Source: Deinococcus aquaticus (lineage in GTDB: Bacteria; Deinococcota; Deinococci; Deinococcales; Deinococcaceae). Taken from it: 64,000 bases of DNA. The notes under the pieces are model-generated. The model searched no databases and had not been told where the DNA came from. It saw nothing but the letters and a program-made list of their open reading frames with translations. Position numbers and translations under genes: made by a program. The stretch spans positions 2,477,501 to 2,541,500 of the forward strand of contig NZ_CP115165.1 in assembly GCF_028622095.1 (NCBI RefSeq), in the 5' to 3' direction. Positions 21,592 through 31,019 of this stretch are shown in pieces; within the stretch, counting starts at the first letter, position 1, and each line of letters begins with the position of its first letter.

Positions 21592-22884
21592 TCACAGCCC
21601 GCGTTCCAGCGCCGTGTCCAGCCGCTCCAGCAGCAGCGTGACCTCGCCCGGCGTGATGCTCAGGGGCGGCCCCAGCAGCAGGTGGTCGCCGCGCACGCCG
21701 TCGAGGGCGCCGCTGCCGGGGTACGTGAGCAGCCCGGCGTCGCGGGCGGCGGCGGCGACCCGCTCGGCCACGCCGGGGGTGGCGTGCGCCTGCCCGGTAG
21801 CGGGGTCGCCCAGGATCACGCCCAGCAGCAGGCCGTGCCCGCGCACGTCCAGCACGCCGGGGTGGCGGCCCTGCAGCGCGCGCAGGCCGCTCAGCAGTTG
21901 TGCGCCACGTTCCCGCGCGGCCCGCACCAGTTCCTCGCGCTGCACGATGTCCAGCACGCTCAGGCCCGCCGCCACGCTGACGGGGTGCCCGGCGTACGTG
22001 AAACCGTGCTTGAACGCGCCGCTGCCGTTCATGACCGTGTCGTACACCTGCGCCGAGGCCATCACGCCTGCCAGGGGCGCGTACCCGGCGGCCAGTCCCT
22101 TGCCGAGCACCACGAGGTCTGGCGTCACCTGCGGGTCGTGCAGGCGCACGCAGAGCGGCTCCCCGCAGCGGCCCATGCCCGCCATGACCTCGTCCGCGAT
22201 GAACAGCACGCCGTACTCCCGGCAGATCGCCGCGACTCGGGCGTGATACCCGGCGTTCGGGGCGAGCGCCGCGTCCGACGCGCCCACCACTGGCTCGCAT
22301 ATGAACGCCGCGACCGATTCCGGCCCGACCTCCTCCAGCAGCGCCCGCAGACGTTCGGCGTCGGCCTCGCCGCTCAGGGACGGGTCGGGTTTCGGCAGTT
22401 TCGGCCACGCGTCCGGGCGCATCAGCGGGGCGTACACCTCACGCCGCGCGCCCATGCCCGACGCGGCCAGCGCGCCCAGGCTCGCGCCGTGGTAGCTGGG
22501 CACCCGCGTGACCACCCGGAAGCGCCCCGGTTCGCCCCGCTCGACGTGGTACTGCCGCGCGAGCTTGATGGCACTCTCGTTCGCCTCGGACCCGCCCGAC
22601 ACCGCCCAGAAGCGGTAGCCGGGCAGGTTCAGGAACCCGGCCAGCCGCGAGGCGTAGGTTTCGAGCACGTCACTGGAGAACTGCGACCCGTGCACGAACG
22701 CCAGCCGCGCCGCCTGCTCCGCCATGGCCTGCGCCACCTCGCCCCGCCCGTGCCCCACGTTCGCCACGAGCGCCCCGGATGACCCGTCTAGGTACGAGCG
22801 GCCCTGATCGTCGTGAATGAACACCCCGTGGGCAGAAACGGCGGTCGGGTACGATTTGCGGCTGCGGTAGAACACGTTCGACAT
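21592..22884 (-). CDS. Class III PLP aminotransferase (second)
   Basis: A 430-residue aminotransferase, distinct from its convergent neighbour. Visible are VSGGSEANESAIKLARQY (phosphate loop), PSYHGASLGALA, FIADEVMAGMGRCG (Asp), and VVLGKGLAAGYAPLAG with the PLP Lys (about residue 255). This motif set resembles the aspartate aminotransferase-family proteins that use omega-amino donors with pyruvate. ATG at 22884 with GAGGAA nine bases upstream; an upstream in-frame ATG at 22989 runs into the DinB gene and lacks a site. Likely transcribed with the DinB gene 111 bases upstream. Confidence 0.9.
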   Translation of the reverse strand: MSNVFYRSRKSYPTAVSAHGVFIHDDQGRSYLDGSSGALVANVGHGRGEVAQAMAEQAARLAFVHGSQFSSDVLETYASRLAGFLNLPGYRFWAVSGGSEANESAIKLARQYHVERGEPGRFRVVTRVPSYHGASLGALAASGMGARREVYAPLMRPDAWPKLPKPDPSLSGEADAERLRALLEEVGPESVAAFICEPVVGASDAALAPNAGYHARVAAICREYGVLFIADEVMAGMGRCGEPLCVRLHDPQVTPDLVVLGKGLAAGYAPLAGVMASAQVYDTVMNGSGAFKHGFTYAGHPVSVAAGLSVLDIVQREELVRAARERGAQLLSGLRALQGRHPGVLDVRGHGLLLGVILGDPATGQAHATPGVAERVAAAARDAGLLTYPGSGALDGVRGDHLLLGPPLSITPGEVTLLLERLDTALERGL

Positions 22885-22995
22885 GGGATGGGTTCCTCGT
22901 GCGGAAAGAGAGAGTGGGAGGAGAGCAGGGGGGCGTGATGGTTTATGAGCGGGACAGGGGCACTCCGTCCGGGTTCGGAGCCTGGGCAATGGCGC

Positions 22996-23496
<501 letters not shown>

Positions 23497-23502
23497 GGGG
23501 CC

Positions 23503-23509
23503 CAGTGTT
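23503..23509 (-). promoter_or_regulatory. Weak leaderless -10 of the dinB-like gene
   Basis: AACACT on the minus strand, about 7 bases before the ATG at 23496; first base off consensus. Confidence 0.35.
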
Positions 23510-23557
23510 CCAGAAAAATTCGTGGGGCGGAGGTCACGGGAATGCCGGAGAATCATC

Positions 23558-23908
23558 ATGAATAGCAGAAGCGGCGGGGTCCGGACCCTGAGCGAACTGG
23601 GCCTGCGGTTGCCGGACGCCGGGGCGATCCGGGAGATGCTGGGCGCGGCGTACCCGCTGGACGGCCTGATCGTGCATGAGGATGACCTCGCCCCGGAGTT
23701 CCTGAACCTGCGCAGCGGCCTGCTGGGTGAACTGTTCCAGACGTTCACCAACCACCGCCTGCCGCTGGCCCTTGTCGTCCCGGACCCGGCGCGTCACGGC
23801 GAGCGCTTCGTAGAACTTGCCCGCGAGCACGCCGGGCACGCTCTGGTGCGCATCACGCCGACCGTGGAGGCCGCGCGGACGTGGCTGGCGCGGCCTGCCC
23901 AGTCCTGA
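23558..23908 (+). CDS. DUF4180-like protein
   Basis: A 116-residue protein resembling DUF4180. The characteristic run is EDDLAPEFLNLRSGLLGELFQTFTNHR (positions about 40-68) followed by a strand LPLALVVPD and a C-terminal TVEAARTWL helix. DUF4180 proteins are small alpha/beta proteins without assigned function. ATG at 23558 with GGAG eight bases upstream. Divergent from the DinB gene with a 61-base gap. Confidence 0.75.
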   Translation: MNSRSGGVRTLSELGLRLPDAGAIREMLGAAYPLDGLIVHEDDLAPEFLNLRSGLLGELFQTFTNHRLPLALVVPDPARHGERFVELAREHAGHALVRITPTVEAARTWLARPAQS

Positions 23909-23953
23909 AGATCAGGCCGCGCCGCCCACACCTCCTCAGTACTGCTGGGCTGC

Positions 23954-25531
<1,578 letters not shown>

Positions 25532-25567
25532 CGGTCTCCTCTGGGTCGTGCGGATTGAAGTGCCGTG

Positions 25568-25597
25568 AGGCTAACACGCCGCAGAGGGGGGCGTAAA
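25568..25597 (-). promoter_or_regulatory. Promoter of pruA
   Basis: On the minus strand TTTACG (25592-25597), 18-base spacer, TAGCCT (25568-25573), then a leader of about 30 bases with the ribosome site. Confidence 0.45.
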
Positions 25598-25771
25598 CAC
25601 GCTGTCAGACGGTAGAAAACTGGGCCGGTAGCCTGAGTCGCAGTCCTGAAGTGGCCCGGAAACCTTACGTTTGAAAGGCGAGTGTGTAGTGACTGACCGG
25701 CAGTCACGAGACGGTCACGCCCCGCCCGCCACCATGACCCCGTCGCCCCACCCCCGACAGGAGGTCCCAGC

Positions 25772-26023
25772 ATGCCCGTTCCTGCCCTGCACGTCCCCAC
25801 CCTGCCCAGCGGCACCCACCCCATCGGCAACTACCAGATGCACCCCGACCCCGGCAGCGGCCGCTACCGCATTCAGGTGCAGTGCGCCGGACACTGGCAC
25901 GCCGTCACCGTTCTGCCGGGCGAGGAACGCCTGCTGGTCACGCTGCTTCAGGCCCCGTTCCCGGCCGTGCAGGACGGCTGGATCGTCGCGGCCCGCTCAC
26001 CCCTGGGCGGCCCCCTCACCTGA
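25772..26023 (+). CDS. Small hypothetical protein
   Basis: An 83-residue protein with no recognised family. The composition suggests a small beta-rich fold (GNYQMHPDPGSGRYRIQVQCAG, then VTVLPGEERLLVTLLQAPF). The start is well supported by GGAGG 8 bases before the ATG at 25772. The last 27 bases overlap the 3' end of the convergent ROK gene. Confidence 0.65.
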   Translation: MPVPALHVPTLPSGTHPIGNYQMHPDPGSGRYRIQVQCAGHWHAVTVLPGEERLLVTLLQAPFPAVQDGWIVAARSPLGGPLT

Positions 26024-26938
26024 CGCGCCCGCCCACAACGCCGCCCCAATCAGGCCCGCGTCCGCGCCCAGCGCCGCGTGCACCAGCTCGGGCCGGTACC
26101 GCTCCGGGAAGGCCGCCAGCGCCGCGCGCACCTGCCCCAGGAACCCGGCGCGCAGGCCCACGCTCCCGCCGAACGCCACCCGCGTGACGCCCAGCAGCGC
26201 CGCCACGTCCGCGCACTTCCAGGCCAGCAGCGCCGCCGCGCGGCCCGTCACCTCCAGCGCCCGTGCGTCCCCGGCGTCCGCCGCGTCGCACAGCGCCCGC
26301 GCGTCCCCGAAGCCCAGCGTCGCCGCCTGCGCGCCCAGCGCCGTGCCGCTCGACTCGAACTCCAGCGGCCCCAGCGGCCCCAGCCCCGGCACCTGGGCGC
26401 CCGGCCCCCACGCCGCCGGCACGCTCACGAAGCCCAGCTCGGCGTCCAGGCCGTTCCTGGCCAGATGCAGCTGCCCGCCCAGCACCAGCCCCGCGCCCAC
26501 TCCGGTACTGACCGTCACGAACATGAACTCGCTCACGCCGCGCCCCGCCCCGGCCCGCGTCTCGCCCCACGCGGCGGCCCGCGCGTCGTTCAGGGCCGCG
26601 CACGGCAGGCCCAGCGCCACGCCCAGCCGCGCGGCGAGCGGCACGTCCGTCCAGCCTGGAAAGGTATGCGCCGCCGTGGCCGTCACGCGCCCACCGGCCA
26701 CCGCACCCGCGCAGGCCACGCCCACCGCGCCCGCCTGCCCGGCCAGCGGCGCGGCCAGCTCTACCACAGCCCCCAGTACCGCGTCTGGCGTGGCCGGGCG
26801 GGGCGTGCGGGCCTCCAGGCGTTCCAGCACGTGGCCGTCTGCCGCAACCAGCGCGGCCCGCAGGCCCGTCCCGCCGATATCCAGCGCCAGCAGGGGAGAG
26901 ACCGTCAGGGAACGGACAGAACCGGATTGATCAGACAC
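25997..26938 (-). CDS. ROK family kinase
   Basis: A 313-residue ROK/glucokinase-like protein. ATP-binding DIGGTG is at about 20-25, the catalytic Asp region reads ALNDARAAAWGE, and TVSTGVGAGLVLGGQL is the ROK signature. The usual zinc-binding CxCGxxGCxE motif is missing: the corresponding segment reads GPLGPLEFESSG, so specificity may differ from classical ROK sugar kinases. GTG start at 26938 with CAGAAT 6 bases upstream. Downstream of DUF4127 and a small membrane-anchored protein on the same strand, 51 bases apart. Confidence 0.82.
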   Translation of the reverse strand: MSDQSGSVRSLTVSPLLALDIGGTGLRAALVAADGHVLERLEARTPRPATPDAVLGAVVELAAPLAGQAGAVGVACAGAVAGGRVTATAAHTFPGWTDVPLAARLGVALGLPCAALNDARAAAWGETRAGAGRGVSEFMFVTVSTGVGAGLVLGGQLHLARNGLDAELGFVSVPAAWGPGAQVPGLGPLGPLEFESSGTALGAQAATLGFGDARALCDAADAGDARALEVTGRAAALLAWKCADVAALLGVTRVAFGGSVGLRAGFLGQVRAALAAFPERYRPELVHAALGADAGLIGAALWAGASGEGAAQG

Positions 26939-26989
26939 AGGCGCATTCTGTCACGCCCCGCCGCACGCGGGAACGCCCGTGGGTGACGT

Positions 26990-27388
26990 TCACTGCCGCT
27001 CGATCTGGCCGCCCTGCGTGACGATCAGCTGCGCCGGACGGTCGGAATCCAGTGTCACCGGTTGCCCCTGCCCCTGACGCTGGCCCTGTGTTTGCACGCT
27101 CACCTCGGCCCGCGTGACGCCCTCGGGCAGCGGCACCCGCCATGACTCGTGCGGCCACAGCGAGGCGCGTTCCAGGCACTCGCCGCCCGGCAGGCACACC
27201 TGAAGGCGCGACACGATCCCCCCCGAGCGGTTCCCGATGCGCAGCCCCGCCTCAGCCCCGAAAAACGCCTGCGCCCACGCGCCCAGCGTCACGGCCGCCA
27301 GCACGACCGTCAGCGCCACGGCGGCGACACCGAAACGGGCCGGCGTGGGCGGGGTGGCAGAGGACAGGTGCGGCACTTGGGCGCTCAT
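26990..27388 (-). CDS. Membrane-anchored hypothetical protein
   Basis: A 132-residue protein with one N-terminal transmembrane helix (about 19-43) and an extracytoplasmic domain of roughly 85 residues. Two cysteines (VCLPGGEC) are five residues apart and may form a disulfide. The domain ends in a Gln-rich stretch. No family recognised. ATG at 27388; CACGCT ends 7 bases before it and GGGAGG lies too close to be a ribosome site. It follows DUF4127 by 35 bases, so cotranscription is likely. Confidence 0.65.
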   Translation of the reverse strand: MSAQVPHLSSATPPTPARFGVAAVALTVVLAAVTLGAWAQAFFGAEAGLRIGNRSGGIVSRLQVCLPGGECLERASLWPHESWRVPLPEGVTRAEVSVQTQGQRQGQGQPVTLDSDRPAQLIVTQGGQIERQ

Positions 27389-27423
27389 GCCTCCCAGCGT
27401 GTCAGGAGTTCTTCTGCGCCGCG

Positions 27424-28974
27424 TCAGCCATTCGGACGATCACCCGTGGGGGGAGTCGGCGGGCTGTCCCCGCTCGCGGAACGCACGCACAGCGGGAACA
27501 CCCCCGTGAACAGGCGCGGCCACGCCAGCCGCGCCTCCCCCAACTCCAGGGTCAAGCCGCGCCCCGCGAAGTGTTGCTCCCACACGGCCTGCGCGCGCGG
27601 CCGCATCAGTTCGGCCAGCCTGCGGTTCGCTTCCGGCAGTTGCGGCCCCAGATCGAAGGGACTGGGCTGCCCCAGCTCGGCGCGCAGCAGTGGACGCACC
27701 TCACCCTGGTACAGCACGTCGTCCACCATCCGCGCAAACAGCGTCCCGGCGTGCCCGGCCCGGTCCGTGACGAGCGCGGCCAGCTTCCCGAACGCCACCG
27801 CCGACCCCAGCGTGTTCCCGGCCGTGTTCCACGCACTGAATCCCGCGAGCTGCGCCAGCGGCAGCCCCTGCATCAGCGTCCACAGGCGCGCCTCGGCCCC
27901 GTTCGGGTACGCGATGTCGGCCACGCTGACCGCCCGTCCGGCCCGCAGGTCAGCCCGCACGGCGTCCACGAAGGCCGGCAGGTGCCGGTGCGGGGTGTCC
28001 ACCGTCCCGAAATCTGGCTGCCGGTGCGCTTGCCGCGTCCCCGGCGTGTTCACCGCCAGAACGAACGCCGCCTCCGCCAGACTGTCCGCCAGGACGCACC
28101 CGGCCGCCCGCAGGTGCGCGCGCACCAGTTCGCCCGCCGGGCGGTCCTCGTACAGCAGCTCTGCGCCCGCCCCGCTCACGCCGCTGTACCGCACCCACAC
28201 CGGCACCGTCTCCGGGCGTAGCGCGCGGGCCAGCAGCGCGCACGGCACCTCGTCCGCACCCGGGTACACGTCCAGCCGCTCCCACACGCCCAGTTCGTCC
28301 GCGCGGGCCTCCAGCATCCGCCGGTCGAAGGCCGCCAGTCCGTACGGCGTGGTGTCGTCCAGCGTCAGGCACAGGTGCGCCAGCGTGCCGTCCGCCAGCA
28401 GGTCCAGCGCCGCTAGGTGCAGCGCCCGGTTCCGCTCTCGCGTGCCCACCCAGTCGGCCAGCACCTCTGCGGGCAGCGCCGCCCGCGCTGTCTCCAGCGC
28501 CTCCCGGTGCACCTCACCGTGCCGCGCGTGCCGGTCGAACGCGTCACTGAACGCCCGGAGCTCCCGCCCCCACTGCCCGTAGTACGCCTTCTCCTCGTGC
28601 GGATCGTTGTCATGCGCGACCCGCACGATCACCCCAAACGCGTAGATCCGCAGCGCCGGGTTCAGCGCCCGCACCTCCCGCAGCGCCTCCAGCCGCGCCA
28701 GCGCCACGTCCAGTCCGTCCGTCACGCGCCGCGCCGGAATCATGCCGCCCAGACACAACGTTTCCAGGCACACGACCAGCGCGTCCGCCGCCCCGGCCTC
28801 CTCCAGCAGCCACGCCCGCAGCGCCCCCGTATCCCCGGGCGTGAAGAACTCCGGCAGCGCCCGCGCAGGTGGCACGTCCACCACCGCGCCCGTCATGCGG
28901 CCCAGCCCGACCGGCAGGTCCAGCGTGGGAGGGCGGGTATCCGGCGGGATCAGCAGCACGCGCTCAGGGATCAT
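27424..28974 (-). CDS. DUF4127 family protein
   Basis: A 516-residue protein of the DUF4127 family: it opens with VLLIPPDTRPPTLDLP (family pattern VLLVPLDDRPxxxDxP), has the LETLCLGGMIPARR segment near residue 70, and the diagnostic AWNTAGNTLGSA near residue 385. Function is unknown; the family resembles metal-dependent hydrolase folds. ATG at 28974 has TACCCT 7 bases upstream. The two downstream genes, including a ROK kinase, suggest a sugar-related context. Confidence 0.88.
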   Translation of the reverse strand: MIPERVLLIPPDTRPPTLDLPVGLGRMTGAVVDVPPARALPEFFTPGDTGALRAWLLEEAGAADALVVCLETLCLGGMIPARRVTDGLDVALARLEALREVRALNPALRIYAFGVIVRVAHDNDPHEEKAYYGQWGRELRAFSDAFDRHARHGEVHREALETARAALPAEVLADWVGTRERNRALHLAALDLLADGTLAHLCLTLDDTTPYGLAAFDRRMLEARADELGVWERLDVYPGADEVPCALLARALRPETVPVWVRYSGVSGAGAELLYEDRPAGELVRAHLRAAGCVLADSLAEAAFVLAVNTPGTRQAHRQPDFGTVDTPHRHLPAFVDAVRADLRAGRAVSVADIAYPNGAEARLWTLMQGLPLAQLAGFSAWNTAGNTLGSAVAFGKLAALVTDRAGHAGTLFARMVDDVLYQGEVRPLLRAELGQPSPFDLGPQLPEANRRLAELMRPRAQAVWEQHFAGRGLTLELGEARLAWPRLFTGVFPLCVRSASGDSPPTPPTGDRPNG

Positions 28975-28981
28975 GCCCGGC

Positions 28982-28987
28982 AGGGTA
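28982..28987 (-). promoter_or_regulatory. Leaderless -10 of the DUF4127 gene
   Basis: TACCCT, 7 bases before the ATG at 28974. Confidence 0.55.
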
Positions 28988-29079
28988 GAGCATCCATCCC
29001 TGGCGCAGCCACCAACGCACCGCGCCCCATTGGAACGCGCCCCACCAGAAGCAGGCGGGGCGCAGACAGAAGCAGTGGC

Positions 29080-29253
29080 TCAGCTGGACAGGGGTTTCGG
29101 TCGGGTGTCCTTCCAGATGCCCCGGCTGGCCGCCTGCACAGGCACCGGCCGCAGGTCACCCGTTCCCGGCAGGGCCGGTTGTCGCCACCCGGCCGGCGGC
29201 ACGGGCACGCCCGGCAGCGCGGCCGTCACGGCGCTCAGCAGTGCGGCGCGCAT
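29080..29253 (-). CDS. Small protein coupled to the subtilisin-like gene
   Basis: A 57-residue frame whose ATG (29251-29253) overlaps the TGA of the S8 peptidase gene by one base (TGATG), the signature of translational coupling. The product is Ala/Pro-rich, starts MRAALLSAVTAALPG and ends GIWKDTRPKPLSS; it has one tryptophan near each end and no cysteine. It might be a secreted or processed peptide or a protease inhibitor or chaperone, but no family is recognised. The position argues that it is real; length and composition leave doubt. Confidence 0.5.
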   Translation of the reverse strand: MRAALLSAVTAALPGVPVPPAGWRQPALPGTGDLRPVPVQAASRGIWKDTRPKPLSS

Positions 29254-30605
29254 CAACGGTACCTGCTCACGAACGAACCGACGTTCAGGACGCCCTGCCC
29301 CATCTTCGACTTGTACGTCGCGTCCGTGCTGGGCGTGGCCGTCAGGCGCAGGTTCGCGGCGATGGTCGCGGGCCTCAGGTCCGCCGCGCCCGTCGACATG
29401 GCCAGCGCCACCGCCCCCGACACCGCCGGAGCGGCGAACGACGTGCCCGAAGCGTACGCCAGGCGGCTGTCCGGGTAGCTGGTCACCACCTTCTCACCGG
29501 GCGCAGTCAGGGACATGGCCGTGCTGTACGTCGAGAAGAAGGACTTCATGCCTTTCATGTCCACGCTCCCGATACCCAGCAGGCCGCTGTTCACCGTGAA
29601 CTTCCCGGTCGTGAGGTTCTGCGCGGGATAGACCATGCCTTCCGTGCCGCTGTTCCCGGAGGAATTCACCACCACGACGCCCTTGGCGATCGCCGCACTG
29701 ATCATGGCGTTCAGGGCAGCCGAGTCCGTATCGGAACCCAGTGACAGGTTGATGACGCGCGCACCGCTCGCCACTGCGCGGTCCACGGCCTGCAGCACCC
29801 GCGACATCGGCCCGCGCCCAGCGGGATTCAGGACCCGCAGCGGCAGGATTTCCGCGTTCGGCGCGATCTGCAGCACCACGCCGCTGACGGCCGTGCCGTG
29901 CCCGTACTTCTTGACGCCGGTGACCGGCAGCTCTTCTTGCGGGGTGGCGTCGCCGCCCACGTAATCCCACGCGCCCACCGTGTCGATCCGCCCGCGCAGC
30001 AGCGGGTGGTTCAGGTCGATGCCCGTATCGATCACGGCGACCTTCACGCCCCGCCCGAGTTCCGGGACCAGCCTGTGCGCAGCCTGAAGGTTTATCAGGC
30101 TCCAGTACTCCTGCGTACTCGCCCAGTCCTTGGCCTGCATGAAGGTGTTTCCGCCGGCCCAGCTGGTTGCGCCATTGGCCCAACTGGTCGCGCCGTTTGC
30201 CCAGCTGGTAGCACCCAGCCCGTCTGCCAGTCCCTCCGCTGAAGTGTCGTTCAATACTTCCAGTTCCTGATCGACTTCCAGCGTCACGCCCTGGGCATTC
30301 ACGCCCAGCGCCTGAAGGCCCTGCCCGCTCAGGCTGGCGGCCTTCAGGGTCCCCGGAACCGACAGCAGCGCGTACCCGCTTTCCGGATGGAACGCGATGA
30401 TCTGCGTGCCGGGCGCGGCGCTGCGCAGGGCCGCCTCGGTCACGTCGGCCCCGATCCGGACAGTGGCGATCTGGCCGCCGGAGACCAGCGCGGCCGGTGC
30501 GGGTAGAGCGCTCTGAACCGGCGCGGACCGCTGACTGCAGGCGGCCAGCGACAGCGCAGCGGCGATCAGGGTCAGGCGGGACAGGACGGTCGTGTGAATC
30601 TTCAT
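29253..30605 (-). CDS. Subtilisin-like (S8) serine protease, lipoprotein
   Basis: A 450-residue secreted peptidase. The signal peptide ends in the lipobox LAAC (Cys about 23), followed by an inhibitor-like propeptide (about 40-125). Just before the catalytic domain the heptad GATSWAN/G occurs three times in tandem. Catalytic residues: Asp in VIDTGID (about 195), His in YGHGTAVSG (about 235), Ser in GTSFAAPAVSG (about 390), with oxyanion Asn in VNSSGNSG. ATG at 30605 behind GGAGGAAG. A 57-residue gene is coupled to its stop. Confidence 0.93.
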   Translation of the reverse strand: MKIHTTVLSRLTLIAAALSLAACSQRSAPVQSALPAPAALVSGGQIATVRIGADVTEAALRSAAPGTQIIAFHPESGYALLSVPGTLKAASLSGQGLQALGVNAQGVTLEVDQELEVLNDTSAEGLADGLGATSWANGATSWANGATSWAGGNTFMQAKDWASTQEYWSLINLQAAHRLVPELGRGVKVAVIDTGIDLNHPLLRGRIDTVGAWDYVGGDATPQEELPVTGVKKYGHGTAVSGVVLQIAPNAEILPLRVLNPAGRGPMSRVLQAVDRAVASGARVINLSLGSDTDSAALNAMISAAIAKGVVVVNSSGNSGTEGMVYPAQNLTTGKFTVNSGLLGIGSVDMKGMKSFFSTYSTAMSLTAPGEKVVTSYPDSRLAYASGTSFAAPAVSGAVALAMSTGAADLRPATIAANLRLTATPSTDATYKSKMGQGVLNVGSFVSRYR

Positions 30606-31016
30606 GCTGCTTCCTCCGCTCTCCGGCAGCGCGGCCCGGCATAGCGAGCAGACGGTCTCGGAGTTCTGATGTTCAGTGTGCGGGGAAAGTGTGACGCCCC
30701 TGAGACAGCGAAACTCCCTGCCGGGTGCCCCCGACGGGTGAGTCCCCGTACGTGCTGGCCGGCCTCCAGCGAACTTCAGGTGCGCCTAAGTCGGGAAAAG
30801 TCACAAAACCGGGGTATTTGTGACGGCCACACGCCCGCTGAAAGCGCCTGGGGCCTGAAACCAGCCCACCGCACAACACCTGATACGGACTCCGATTGAA
30901 TGGTTTGCAGAACCATTTCAGGCCGAGCGGAGCGAGTGGGAGAAAAACGGGTTCCGGGCGTGGAGTTGGCGACTTGGCGCCCTACCGAGTTGTTAACGAA
31001 ACAGACGGAATCCGTA
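30606..31016. other. Gene-free stretch with palindrome and repeat
   Basis: This region upstream of the S8 peptidase gene holds its ribosome site, an 8-base-arm palindrome at 30800-30824 and most of repeat copy B (30881-31019). No certain promoter hexamers and no coding sequence were found. Confidence 0.5.
30800..30824. promoter_or_regulatory. Palindrome upstream of the S8 peptidase gene
   Basis: GTCACAAA (30800-30807) and TTTGTGAC (30817-30824), perfect 8-base arms with a 9-base centre. Located about 195 bases before the peptidase start. It is the inverse order of a CRP site (TGTGA-N6-TCACA), so not a CRP box. Confidence 0.45.
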
Positions 31017-31019
31017 TCA
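30881..31019 (+). repeat. Interspersed hairpin repeat, copy B
   Basis: Best-preserved ends: TGATACGGACTCCG and, inverted, CGGAATCCGTATCA. The last three bases (31017-31019) are the TGA stop of the minus-strand c-di-GMP gene. Stem 2 here is GTTGGCGACTTGG (30965-30977) with CCGAGTTGTTAAC (30985-30997): it differs from copy A at several bases yet keeps all 13 pairs through one C-G to T-A swap and G-T wobbles. Confidence 0.92.

Noticed and set aside
25671..26930. Plus-strand frame of 419 codons over the ROK gene
   Set aside because: Pro/Ala/Ser-rich shadow; the minus strand encodes DIGGTG and other ROK motifs.
28971..29159. 62-codon minus-strand frame after the DUF4127 start
   Set aside because: Cys/Arg-rich, overlaps the DUF4127 start and promoter, and is out of frame with the coupled gene at 29080-29253.
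30800..30824. CRP-like site
   Set aside because: The order is TCACA-N-TGTGA, the inverse of the CRP consensus.
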